From the NCBI RefSeq assembly GCF_029946505.1, contig NZ_JARZHG010000005.1:310001-374000 (forward strand): a stretch of 64,000 nt of DNA. Reading direction: 5' to 3'. How positions within the stretch are numbered: the stretch's first letter is position 1; each line of letters begins with the position of its first letter. Below the pieces are notes generated by a model. The model ran no database searches, was not told the origin of the DNA, and saw only the letters and a list, made by a program, of their open reading frames with translations. Below are positions 1 to 8,537 of this stretch, piece by piece. This DNA comes from Polyangium sp. y55x31. Its GTDB lineage: Bacteria; Myxococcota_A; Polyangia; Polyangiales; Polyangiaceae. Made by a program: the position numbers and the translations under genes.

Positions 1-57
1 CGTCGGCGGACCCTATGGTAGGGTCTCTTCGGGCCTTCAGGAGCCTTATCGATCGCC

Positions 58-912
58 GTGAAAGTCATCTCACCGCTTCTCGGCTTCAACAACAACGTCA
101 AGCACAAGGGACGTGTCTTCCATATTCAAACGGAAGACTCGGGGCACCGTCACCCGCACGTGATCACGCATCTTTTTGCGGACGGCGGGCGCATCCTGAA
201 GACCCTGAAGACCTCCTACGCGGAGCACCTCAACGAGGCGAACGTGCAGGAGATCGTCCGTCAGCTGATGAAGGATCAGCACAAGGCGATGTTCGTCGCT
301 TTGCGAGACGGGCAGTTCGACCACATTTTCGAGGAGAAGACGGAGGCGTCGGCCCCCGCCGCGGCGCCCGCTCCGGCACCCGTGGCCGCGCCCGCGCCTG
401 CGGCGCCTCCTCCGGCGCCCGAGCCCGCGGCGCCTCCGCCGAGCTTCAAGCCGGATCTGCCGCAGCGCCCCTCCGTCTTGATGAACGCGGCGGATCTGCA
501 GGCCGCGCTTCGAGGCAATCCGCCTTCGCCGCGGCCGCCGCTGGCGTCGGTGTCGCCTGCGGACATCGACGCCTCGCTGGCCGGGCTCGAGCAGCAGACG
601 AAGGCGCCTGAGACAGCGGCGTTCGTGCAGCAGACGCAGGACGTCCCGCCGCCGCCCACGTCGGTCAAGAAGGGCGGCGCGCTCTTTACGGCGGGCGTCT
701 ACCGCGCGCTCGGCACGCCGGAGCCCGCGTCCGCGGCGTCTCCGTCCTCCGCCGGTCGTTACGCGCAGACCCGCCCCCCGGCCATCTTCGCGACCGCGCG
801 CCCCGCGCAGGGAACCTCGATCTTCGGAGAGGATCTCATCAGCGAGAAATCGCTCGACGAGGTCATCCTGAGCTACTTGGCCGAGGACCTCGAGGGCGGC
901 GAGAGCCCGTAG
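58..912 (+). CDS. Conserved protein of unknown function with Pro/Ala-rich linker
   Basis: Function not recognised. 284 aa from a GTG start. Residues 1 to about 95 look globular and contain a conserved-looking block (GFNNNVKHKGRVFHIQTED, then HLFADGGRILKTLKTSY). From memory this N-terminal block recurs in myxobacterial proteins, but no role is known to me. Residues 100-150 are a Pro/Ala linker, and the C-terminal 50 residues are acidic and helical (ISEKSLDEVILSYLAEDLE). There is no signal peptide or membrane segment, so it is probably cytoplasmic. No Shine-Dalgarno sits at the usual distance; TATCGA lies five bases before the GTG, so a very short leader is possible. The start is supported mainly by where the conserved block begins. 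Confidence 0.8.
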   Translation: MKVISPLLGFNNNVKHKGRVFHIQTEDSGHRHPHVITHLFADGGRILKTLKTSYAEHLNEANVQEIVRQLMKDQHKAMFVALRDGQFDHIFEEKTEASAPAAAPAPAPVAAPAPAAPPPAPEPAAPPPSFKPDLPQRPSVLMNAADLQAALRGNPPSPRPPLASVSPADIDASLAGLEQQTKAPETAAFVQQTQDVPPPPTSVKKGGALFTAGVYRALGTPEPASAASPSSAGRYAQTRPPAIFATARPAQGTSIFGEDLISEKSLDEVILSYLAEDLEGGESP

Positions 913-940
913 CCGCGCTCTCGTCCTCTCGAGGAGGCTC

Positions 941-2593
941 GTGCCCAAAGCTCGCCTCGCGTTCTCGAACAGCTTGTGGCTCTACCCGCTGTCGATCCTC
1001 GCGATCGTCAGCGTAACGGCGTTCGTCGCGTTCCGGCTCCTCGATATTTCGCACGCGCAGCCCGGCGGCGTGACCGCGCTCTTCGGCGAGATGTCGCCCG
1101 ACGACGCGAGCCGGATCATGGGCGGCACGGGCGAGGTGATCGCCGCGATCCTCGGCATCGTCATCACGGTCGCGTCGATCATCGTGCAGCTCGCGGCGAC
1201 GCGGTACACGCCGCGCATCACGGACATGTTCTTTCGGGACCGTACGAACCGCGCGGTGATCGCGTTCTTCGTGGTCTCGGCGGTCTTCTCGCTCTGGGTG
1301 AACTACGCGATCCGGCAGGCGCCCGATGCCGCGCAGTCCTTCGTCCCGCGCTTCGGCGTCATGGGCTCGATCGTGCTGCTCACGCTGAGCCTGCTCGTGA
1401 TGGCGCCGTACTTCAATTACGTCTTCGACTTCCTCGAGCCCGACAAGATCGTCGAGCGCATCCGTCGAGGCGGCGTCGCGCAGGCGCTCACCCGATCACG
1501 CGGCGAGTCGGAGGACGAGGTCGACGGCCGGCGCATGACGGCGCTCTCGGCGCTCGAACACCTCGCCGACATCGGGCTCAACGCGATCGAGCAGAAGGAC
1601 AAGGGCATCGCCTCGAACACGGTCGACGCGATCTGCGACCTCGTGGTCGCGTACATGCCGCACAAGCGCGAGCTCGACGATCGGTGGTTCTCGATCCGCG
1701 GGCGACTCCTCAAGGACGCCGACTTCGTGAGCATGAACGAGATCGCGCTCGGCAAGCTCCAGAGCGATCGCACCTGGCTCGAATACAAGGCGCTGCGGCA
1801 GTTCTTGATGGTCTTCCGCGAGGCGCTCACGGAGATGCCCGACATCGTCAATCGCATCGCGATCGGCACGCGTTACATCGGGCTCGCGGCGCTCGCGGCG
1901 GAGGATCGCGCCGCGCTCGCGACGGTGATCAAGTTCTTCAACACGTACATGCGCCGCGCGCTGAACGCGCGGGACGTGCCCGCGGCCTACAACTGCCTGA
2001 ACCAGTACCGCTACCTCGGCGAGAAGATCCTCTCGCAAGGCTGGGGCGACGAGGCGCTGCGGATCGCGGGGCACTTCAAGTACTACGCGCAGACGGCCCA
2101 CGCGATGAAGCTCGCGTTCGTCACGGAGACCGTGGCCTTCGACCTCTGCGCGCTGAACGAGCTCGCCTACGATCTCGGCGTGGAGGTGCGGGACGAGCTC
2201 TTGCAGATCTTCCTCGAGGTCGACAAGGAGGCCGAGGTGGCGCAGCAGGAGCAATCGCTCCGCGGCGTGCGCAAGGCCCAGGTCAAGCTCGCGACGTATT
2301 ACCTGCAGAAGGGTGAGATCGATCTCGCGCGGCGGATCCACCGCGACATGCGCGACGAGCGACCCGATCGGCTGCGCTCGATCAAGAACGAGATGCTCTC
2401 CGTGACCACCAACGAGTTCTGGGAGATCAACGATCGCGGGGTGGTCTTCGAGTACATCGAGCCGGAGCGGCACGCCCACTTGCACCAGTTTTTCGAGTGG
2501 TTTCCCCACCTCGAAGGGCACCCCCGCGAGGCGGGCGGGCCGAAGCCGCCGGCACCCGTGGCCCTCACGCCCGGCGGCGCACACGAAGGTTGA
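941..2593 (+). CDS. DUF2254-like integral membrane protein
   Basis: 550 aa, GTG start behind a clear GAGGAGG ribosome site. The N-terminal half has four hydrophobic segments (about residues 12-32, 65-88, 105-125, 140-165). The pattern (VASIIVQLAATRYTPRITDMF..DRTNRAVIAFFVVSAVFSLWV) resembles the DUF2254 predicted membrane proteins, whose role is unknown. The C-terminal 350 residues are soluble and helix-rich, with alternating short helices like TPR or HEAT repeats. It lies 28 bp after the preceding gene and may be co-transcribed with it. The family assignment is by eye; the membrane topology is the firmer statement. Confidence 0.75.
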   Translation: MPKARLAFSNSLWLYPLSILAIVSVTAFVAFRLLDISHAQPGGVTALFGEMSPDDASRIMGGTGEVIAAILGIVITVASIIVQLAATRYTPRITDMFFRDRTNRAVIAFFVVSAVFSLWVNYAIRQAPDAAQSFVPRFGVMGSIVLLTLSLLVMAPYFNYVFDFLEPDKIVERIRRGGVAQALTRSRGESEDEVDGRRMTALSALEHLADIGLNAIEQKDKGIASNTVDAICDLVVAYMPHKRELDDRWFSIRGRLLKDADFVSMNEIALGKLQSDRTWLEYKALRQFLMVFREALTEMPDIVNRIAIGTRYIGLAALAAEDRAALATVIKFFNTYMRRALNARDVPAAYNCLNQYRYLGEKILSQGWGDEALRIAGHFKYYAQTAHAMKLAFVTETVAFDLCALNELAYDLGVEVRDELLQIFLEVDKEAEVAQQEQSLRGVRKAQVKLATYYLQKGEIDLARRIHRDMRDERPDRLRSIKNEMLSVTTNEFWEINDRGVVFEYIEPERHAHLHQFFEWFPHLEGHPREAGGPKPPAPVALTPGGAHEG

Positions 2594-2638
2594 GCCGGGC
2601 GCCGCGCATTTCCGACGCAAATCGGCCGGGTCCGGGGG

Positions 2639-2644
2639 TAGACT
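2639..2644 (+). promoter_or_regulatory. -10-like hexamer TAGACT for a leaderless start at 2651
   Basis: TAGACT ends six bases before the ATG at 2651. Counted as a -10 element it puts transcription +1 on the A of the start codon. No Shine-Dalgarno precedes the ATG. The -35 region (around 2616) is weak. It belongs to a pattern repeated at other genes in the window. Confidence 0.5.
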
Positions 2645-2650
2645 GCTCGC

Positions 2651-4018
2651 ATGCTCGGGCGGACGGCCCGTTACGTCTTGGTCCTTTCGACGCTGCTCGG
2701 CGCGGGTTGCACGCCCGAGCTCGGCGACGTGCCGTTCGCGTGCGAATCCGGCGGCGTCTGCCCCGAAGGCTACTCGTGCCAGGCCACGGTCTGCGTGCGC
2801 GACGGCGCGACGCCCACGAGCCGCAGGCCCAAACGCGTCGCCTGGATCAATCCGCCGGAGATGTTCTGGCTCTCGTCCGAGGGCGAGGGCGCGACGCTCA
2901 TCGTGAACGACGGGTTCACCCCGGGCGCGCGCGGGATCTACGAGATCCGCGTCGCGCCCGACGGCAAGCTGTCCGAGCCGCGCGCGCTCTACACGTACGG
3001 CGGCGGGACGATCTCCTCGGCCGTCGTGCCGCTGCCCGATGGCCGATACGGCGTGGTCCTCGTGCGGTTCCCGAACGTCGAGTCCGACGAGACGACGCTC
3101 GAGCTCCTCGGGATCGAGCGCACGTCGGCGAGCGGCTCGACGCCCGCGGTGGAGAAGCTTTTCTCGACGACGACGCCGTTCCTCGGCGGCGTCGAGCCTC
3201 CGTACGTCGGCGCCGCGATCGACGGGACCACGCTCAACATCGCGTGGACCCTTCCCTCCGGTGGTGGTCGCGTCGAGGTGCTGCACCTCGAACGGGAAGG
3301 CTCGCTCTGGAATCCCACGTGGAAGGCGTCGACGAACCTGCCGCCGGACGTGCCGCCGCTCTCCGGCGACTGTCAGATCTTCCGTGACGACGGCGGCCTG
3401 CTCACGGTGCGCGTGGGCTTCGAGAGCTACGCGCTCTCGACGCTGGATCCCGCGACCGCGATGGGCGGCATGGGCTCGATGGCCGAGTTCGTGCCGACGA
3501 GCGACGAGCCGCTCTTCGGCTGGAAAGACGGCGTCTTCGCGATGCGGCTCGGCGACTTCGATCCCGCGAAGGCGACGTACGCGGTGAGCTACGTCTTCGC
3601 CCCTTCGACGGGCATGCCCACGGAGGACAAGGGCTTCGTGCTGCCGGAGACGACCACGCCGTTCGTGGGCACGCCGTTCGAGGGAGGCGCGCTCGTCACG
3701 CCGGTCTCGCGTGATCCGAACCTGCCCACGATCGACGTCGCGTGGCGGTCGCCGACGGAGCCTCTGCGGATCGTGGCGAGCGTGCCGCGGACGAGCACCG
3801 GATTGGTCTTCTCGGCGCGCGCCTTCGGCCTCGGCGACAAGGCGTACGTCGCGTGGACCGAGTTCTACGAGTCGAACATGGACCTCTGGATCGGCGTGTC
3901 GGATCTGCGTCGCGGGGGCATGGGGACGCTCCTCGGTCGATCGGTGCGGGCGCGGGCGTTCGCGCGACCGATCGAAGGGCCGCGGATCGACAAGGCGCAA
4001 GGACAGGGGGCACCTTGA
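2651..4018 (+). CDS. Cys-rich lipoprotein, first of a sister pair
   Basis: 455 aa. The signal peptide ends in a lipobox (LLGAGC, lipidated Cys20), so it is predicted to be anchored to the outer or inner membrane. Immediately after the lipobox comes a compact Cys motif, ACESGGVCPEGYSCQATVC, then about 380 residues of beta-rich sequence with repeated strand patterns that could form a propeller (inference). The next gene encodes a protein of nearly equal length with the same N-terminal motif, so the two look like an old tandem duplication. It is the first gene of an operon leading into a transmembrane Ser/Thr kinase and its partner, which suggests a role in envelope sensing. Enzymatic residues were not recognised. 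Confidence 0.8.
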   Translation: MLGRTARYVLVLSTLLGAGCTPELGDVPFACESGGVCPEGYSCQATVCVRDGATPTSRRPKRVAWINPPEMFWLSSEGEGATLIVNDGFTPGARGIYEIRVAPDGKLSEPRALYTYGGGTISSAVVPLPDGRYGVVLVRFPNVESDETTLELLGIERTSASGSTPAVEKLFSTTTPFLGGVEPPYVGAAIDGTTLNIAWTLPSGGGRVEVLHLEREGSLWNPTWKASTNLPPDVPPLSGDCQIFRDDGGLLTVRVGFESYALSTLDPATAMGGMGSMAEFVPTSDEPLFGWKDGVFAMRLGDFDPAKATYAVSYVFAPSTGMPTEDKGFVLPETTTPFVGTPFEGGALVTPVSRDPNLPTIDVAWRSPTEPLRIVASVPRTSTGLVFSARAFGLGDKAYVAWTEFYESNMDLWIGVSDLRRGGMGTLLGRSVRARAFARPIEGPRIDKAQGQGAP

Positions 4019-5388
4019 GGGGATCGAGGGGACGGGTTTTTTCGAGCGCGCTCGTCGCCGCGCTCGGGATGTTCGGGGCGGGCTGCGGAGAACCTTCGTT
4101 CGGAGAGATGCCGGCGCTCTGCGCGGAGGGCGGCGCTTGCCCCGAGGGATACGACTGCATCCACGGCGTTTGCGCGCTGCCGGGCACGCCGGTGCCCATC
4201 ACCGTCGGCGTCGTCCCGTACCTGCGTGGCTCGGACGTGCGCGTGGTGCCGCAAGCGTCGGGCGTGCTCGTCGTGTGGGAGACGTACGCGTATTCCGACG
4301 AGGGGCAACGCTTCGTGGGCGCGCGCGTCACGCCCGAGGGCGCCGTGAGCGCGCGCATGGACATCGTGGGTCGCTACGTCGCAGACGGCGATTCGCTCGA
4401 GCCTTACTTCGACGTCCTGCCCGTCGGCGGTGATCGTGTGCTCGTGGCGATCAGCGCGCCTTCGCTCCCCGACGATCCCACGGTCGAGCCGCGCCTCGTC
4501 ACATACCGCGTCGATCTGCCTCCCGAGGGGCGCGAGGATCAGCCGGCCGCGTTCGAATCCGCGTGGGCCAAGGAGGAGCGACTCGCGACCGTGGGGTACG
4601 GCGCGGTGAGCTTTCCGAAGCTCCTCCACCGCGGCGATCGTGTCGAGCTCGGCTACGTGCGTTCGCGGACGGCGACCATCGACAACAACCTGGAGACGGT
4701 CGCGGAGCTCGCGATCTTCTCGATGCAGGAGGACGGCACGCTCTTCTCGCTGGATCCCGAGTACCACCCGGCGCGCGCGAAGTTGCCCGTCGCCGTGGGC
4801 GTCCTCGGCGCGTTCAGCACGAGCACTGGCGCGTGGTGGATCCTCGACAACGAGCGGCCGAGCGCGGTGCTCTTGCCCGACGGTGGTGGCGAAGCCGAAG
4901 TGAAGCTCGGTCGCCTCGCGATCCCCATCGCCGCGGACGACGCGTCGCTCGCATACATCGCGCCCTCGGCGCGGCAGGGCGACAAGCAGCCCACCGATCC
5001 CGTCTCGGGACCGGCCGAGCTGCGCACGGTCGCGGCGCCCGTGATCGGCGATCCCACGCCGCCCGTCGAGACCTCGATCGGCGCGCTCCCCAGCCTGCGT
5101 GACACGCCGCGCCCCGCGTGGATCGGACGCGAAGGCGCCAAGTCGATCCTCGTCACGCCGGGCGAGGCCATCGACGCGCCGGAGATCGCGGTCTACCTCG
5201 TCGACGCGGCGAGCGCGGAGGCGTCGCGCGTCGCTTCGATTCCGCGGCTCTCCACGCGCAGCATCGGCGCGCTCCATGCGGTCCTCACTTCGGGCAAGCT
5301 CTTCGTCGGCTGGCTCGAGACGGACGAAACGTCGGCCACGATCCGCATGGCCGTCCTACCCGAGCCCGAGCCCCCGGCGGCACCTTGA
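4015..5388 (+). CDS. Cys-rich lipoprotein, second of the sister pair
   Basis: 457 aa from a TTG start at 4015 that overlaps the previous stop (TTGA). An in-frame extension upstream lies wholly inside the preceding gene and was rejected. From this TTG the protein opens with a basic n-region, a hydrophobic stretch and lipobox FGAGC (Cys24). The motif LCAEGGACPEGYDCIHGVC follows, matching the Cys spacing of its neighbour. The rest is beta-rich with no recognised catalytic site. Tight overlap implies translational coupling, hence near-equal amounts of the two lipoproteins. Likely partners of the kinase encoded seven bases downstream (inference from context). Confidence 0.8.
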   Translation: MRGSRGRVFSSALVAALGMFGAGCGEPSFGEMPALCAEGGACPEGYDCIHGVCALPGTPVPITVGVVPYLRGSDVRVVPQASGVLVVWETYAYSDEGQRFVGARVTPEGAVSARMDIVGRYVADGDSLEPYFDVLPVGGDRVLVAISAPSLPDDPTVEPRLVTYRVDLPPEGREDQPAAFESAWAKEERLATVGYGAVSFPKLLHRGDRVELGYVRSRTATIDNNLETVAELAIFSMQEDGTLFSLDPEYHPARAKLPVAVGVLGAFSTSTGAWWILDNERPSAVLLPDGGGEAEVKLGRLAIPIAADDASLAYIAPSARQGDKQPTDPVSGPAELRTVAAPVIGDPTPPVETSIGALPSLRDTPRPAWIGREGAKSILVTPGEAIDAPEIAVYLVDAASAEASRVASIPRLSTRSIGALHAVLTSGKLFVGWLETDETSATIRMAVLPEPEPPAAP

Positions 5389-5395
5389 GGCGCGT

Positions 5396-7225
5396 ATGAG
5401 CATCGGCTCCATTGGCTCCCAGCCTTTGTTCGCAGGCAAGTACCGCCTCCTCCGCATGCTCGGCAAGGGCGCGATGGGCGAGGTGTGGCTCGCCGAGGAG
5501 GAAGGGCCGCGCAACTTCCGCCGCCGCGTCGCGGTGAAGCGCCTGCTCACCGCGGGCGACATCGGCGACGTCGCGACCGACTCGTTCGTCGCCGAAGCGC
5601 AGGTGATCGCGCGCCTCGATCATCCGAACGTCGTGCGCTTGATCGAACTCGGCAACGCCGAGGGTGGCCTCTACCTCGTGCTCGAGTTCGTCGACGGCGC
5701 TGCGCTCGATCGCATCTTCAAGCGCACGGGCACGCTCGCGCCCGCGACGGTCGCGTACATCGGCCGCGAGGTCGCGCGCGCGCTCGAGGCCGTGCACGGC
5801 ATGTGCGACGAGAACGGCAACAACGTCGGCGTCGTGCATCGCGACGTCACGCCGTCGAACATCCTCGTCGCGCGCGACGGCCGCGTGCGGCTCTCCGACT
5901 TCGGCGTGGCGCGGATCTCGGGCCTCGGCGGCGAGAAGACCGAGACCGGCGTGTTCAAGGGCAAACTCCCGTACATGCCGCCCGAGCAGGCGCGCGGCGA
6001 GCCCTTCGACGGGCGCGCCGACGTGTTCGCGCTCGGCATCACGCTCTTCGAAGGGCTGCTCGGGCGCAGGTTGCGCAAGGCCGAGACGCAGACGCAGCTC
6101 CTCATGATGATCGCGAGCGAGCCGGTCGCGCGCGTGCACGAGCTCTTGCCGGGCATCCCGGAGCCGCTCGCGCAGGCGATCGATCGCGCGACGGAGCTCG
6201 ATCCGCGCCGGCGCATCGCCGACGGCGGCGAGCTCGCGTATCTCATGGACGAGGCCTTGCGCGCGCTCGGGCCGAGCGCCGTGAAGGAAGCACAAGCCGA
6301 GCTCCGCGCGCGAGTCGAGCAGGTGGCGGGCGCGCCCGCGGCTGGATCGAGTACGCCGGGCACGGGGCAAGCGAAGCGGCCGCAGGAGTGGAGCATGCAG
6401 CTCGGCACGGGCGCGACGCGACCGAGCGCGTTTCCGGCCGAGACCACGCGTTCGTCCGACGCACCGGGGCAACCCTCGTACGGCACGCATGGAGGCATGC
6501 CGCAGCCGGGGACGGGCGCAGGTCGGATCTCGGCGCCCGGTTATCACCCGTCGATGATGGGCGCGCCGGGATCGGCGCCTGGATCGCGCAGCGTGACGAA
6601 CGTCGCGAGCTTCGCGGACGCGGGCGCGCCGTCGAGCTTGCAGGCGAGCGGGCGACGCTCGATGGTCCTGCCCATCCTCGCGCTCGCGGGCTTCACGATC
6701 CTCGGCGGCGTCACGGCGTTTTTCGTGCTCTCGCGGAGCGCGTCGGGGCCACGCACGGATCAAGCCGTCACGTCGGCGTCGCCGTCCGCGATCACGCCTG
6801 CGCCGACCGAATCGATCGCGGCTCTGCCGAGCACGACGGGCCCCGAGGCGCAGCCCACGGCGACGTCGACGGGCGCGCCCTCGACTTCGCCGACGGCGAC
6901 GGTCGCGCAAGGGACGGGCGCGCGAAACGTGGACCCCAAACGAACGGGGCAAGGCGCGACGTCTGCGCCGACCGCGTCCGCGTCGGCCGAGGAAGCAAAT
7001 TCGAACGAGCCGGGCACGCTCGTCGTGTCCGTCTCGCCTTGGGCCGACGTGACCGTGGATGGTCGTTCGGTCGGGACCACGCCGCTCGCGCCGATCTCGC
7101 TCGCGCCGGGCCCGCACTCGGTGGTCTTGCGCAACAGCGAGCTCGGCGCGTCGCGCAGCCTGTCGGTCACGATCAAGCCGGGCAAACCGTCGTCGGTTCG
7201 GGTGGATCTGCGCAGGGCGGAGTAG
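5396..7225 (+). CDS. Transmembrane Ser/Thr protein kinase with C-terminal PEGA domain
   Basis: 609 aa from ATG 5396. The kinase domain spans about residues 12-285: glycine loop LGKGAMGEV (22-30), ATP-binding Lys48 (AVKRL), catalytic loop HRDVTPSN (148-155, Asp150), DFG 168-170, and APE-equivalent MPPEQARG. The catalytic-loop Lys usual at HRDxKxxN is Thr here. A long Gly/Pro/Ser-rich linker leads to one membrane segment (about 422-443, PILALAGFTILGGVTAFFVL). An extracytoplasmic Thr/Ser/Ala-rich stalk and a PEGA-type beta domain (GTLVVSVSPWADVTVDGRSVG) close the protein. The layout is that of bacterial receptor-like kinases: cytoplasmic kinase, external sensor. Encoded with two lipoproteins upstream and a PEGA-like partner downstream. 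Confidence 0.9.
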   Translation: MSIGSIGSQPLFAGKYRLLRMLGKGAMGEVWLAEEEGPRNFRRRVAVKRLLTAGDIGDVATDSFVAEAQVIARLDHPNVVRLIELGNAEGGLYLVLEFVDGAALDRIFKRTGTLAPATVAYIGREVARALEAVHGMCDENGNNVGVVHRDVTPSNILVARDGRVRLSDFGVARISGLGGEKTETGVFKGKLPYMPPEQARGEPFDGRADVFALGITLFEGLLGRRLRKAETQTQLLMMIASEPVARVHELLPGIPEPLAQAIDRATELDPRRRIADGGELAYLMDEALRALGPSAVKEAQAELRARVEQVAGAPAAGSSTPGTGQAKRPQEWSMQLGTGATRPSAFPAETTRSSDAPGQPSYGTHGGMPQPGTGAGRISAPGYHPSMMGAPGSAPGSRSVTNVASFADAGAPSSLQASGRRSMVLPILALAGFTILGGVTAFFVLSRSASGPRTDQAVTSASPSAITPAPTESIAALPSTTGPEAQPTATSTGAPSTSPTATVAQGTGARNVDPKRTGQGATSAPTASASAEEANSNEPGTLVVSVSPWADVTVDGRSVGTTPLAPISLAPGPHSVVLRNSELGASRSLSVTIKPGKPSSVRVDLRRAE

Positions 7226-7233
7226 GGTTTGCC

Positions 7234-8526
7234 ATGAAGAACGGGAGGCAACGCATGGGCGCTCGGCTCGGGCGAGTCGCGGTGGCGCTTTCGGTAGGTG
7301 CGGCCCTCGGCGCCGTCGGGACGGAGGCGCGAGGGGAGGACCTCGCGAGCGTCGTGGCGAGGGCGCGCGAGCAGGTCGAGAACGGCGCGTTCGCGGACGC
7401 GCTCCGCACGCTGAACACGTTGCCCAAGTCGGAGCTGCCGCCGACGCTCGCGGTGGAGGCGGGCCTCCTGGAAACGCAGGCCGCGCTGGTCACGCGTGGC
7501 GAGGCCGCGGGCGCGCAGGCGTGCGCGAAGGCGGTCGTGGCGGCGGGTTACGATCCCGAGGTCGCGCGTGATCAATCGCCGAAGGTGCGCGCGGCTTGTC
7601 GCGCGGCCGCGGAGAGCGCGCGCAAAGAGCGGATCGAACGGGCGGGCGTGAAACTCTCGGACCTCGAGATCGAAGCGCCCGAGGTGGCGTGGGCGCCCGT
7701 GCGGATCTCCGCGACGGCGAGCGTCGCGCCTCCGTGGCTGCGCGTGATCGCGCGGGTTCGATCGAGCGCGATCGAAGGCTCGTTCGACCTGCCGCTCGCG
7801 CCTTCGCCCGATGGGCCTCTGCGCGGCACGCTCGATCCTTCCTTCATCCGGCCGAAGGCCAAGCTCGACATCACGATCGTCGCGCAGGACAAGTTCGGCG
7901 ATCTCGCGACGACCGCGCTCACGAAGTCGCTCACGGTGCCTGCGCAGGAAGCGATCGTCGCGCTCGGCGACGTGCCGGGCTCGGCCGTGGTGCTGGTCGA
8001 CGATAAGCCCGTCGATCCGGACGACGACGGCCGCGTCGCTGTCGAGCCGGGCAAACACGACGTCGAGATGCAGGTCGACGGCGCGACGTCGAGCACGACC
8101 GTCACCGTGCAGCGCGGCAGCGTGGCGCGCGTGGCGCTGTCGCCGACGAAGGGCGGCGGTCGCACGTTCGCCTGGATCGCGACCGGCTTGACCGTCGGGC
8201 TCGGCGCCGCCTCGGGCGTGTTTCTCTACACGGCGGCTTCGCGCACGAGCGAGATCGAGGACCTCGCGGCGTTGCGCGAGCCGGGCACGAGCTTGCCCGC
8301 CACGGACTACGCCGAGATCAAGGCGCGTGACGACGAGCGGCGGACGTTCCAGACGGTGGGCCTCGGCCTCGCGATCGGCGGCGGCGTGATGGGCGCGCTC
8401 GCGCTCACGTTCTGGCTCTTGCCCTCGGGCGGTGGGAAGAAAGCGGCGAAGAAGGACGCGCATCTCGCGCCCGTGGTCGTGCCGTACATCGGGCCGGGAA
8501 GCGTGGGTTTGTCGGGTACGTTCTAG
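7234..8526 (+). CDS. Exported PEGA-like protein with two C-terminal membrane segments
   Basis: 430 aa from ATG 7234 (ATG 7255 is a possible later start). A signal peptide (about 1-34, ending EARGED) is followed by a helical, TPR-like region of about 100 residues (LASVVARAREQVENGAFADALRTL). Then come beta-rich segments, including a PEGA-like stretch (PGSAVVLVDDKPVDPDDDGRV). Two hydrophobic helices lie near the C terminus (TFAWIATGLTVGLGAASGVF and GLGLAIGGGVMGALALTFWL), then a Lys-rich tail. It begins eight bases after the kinase stop, so the two are co-transcribed. Its layout matches the protein at 27997, which also follows a kinase. Likely an envelope partner or substrate of the kinase (inference). 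Confidence 0.75.
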   Translation: MKNGRQRMGARLGRVAVALSVGAALGAVGTEARGEDLASVVARAREQVENGAFADALRTLNTLPKSELPPTLAVEAGLLETQAALVTRGEAAGAQACAKAVVAAGYDPEVARDQSPKVRAACRAAAESARKERIERAGVKLSDLEIEAPEVAWAPVRISATASVAPPWLRVIARVRSSAIEGSFDLPLAPSPDGPLRGTLDPSFIRPKAKLDITIVAQDKFGDLATTALTKSLTVPAQEAIVALGDVPGSAVVLVDDKPVDPDDDGRVAVEPGKHDVEMQVDGATSSTTVTVQRGSVARVALSPTKGGGRTFAWIATGLTVGLGAASGVFLYTAASRTSEIEDLAALREPGTSLPATDYAEIKARDDERRTFQTVGLGLAIGGGVMGALALTFWLLPSGGGKKAAKKDAHLAPVVVPYIGPGSVGLSGTF

Positions 8527-8537
8527 GAGAAGCGCCG

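Noticed and set aside
1496-4000. 834-codon antisense open frame across two genes
   Set aside because: Same compositional artefact; spans the promoter and two well-supported sense genes.
3742-4014. Longer N terminus for the second lipoprotein
   Set aside because: The extension lies wholly inside the preceding gene and would bury the signal peptide; TTG 4015 gives a proper lipobox.
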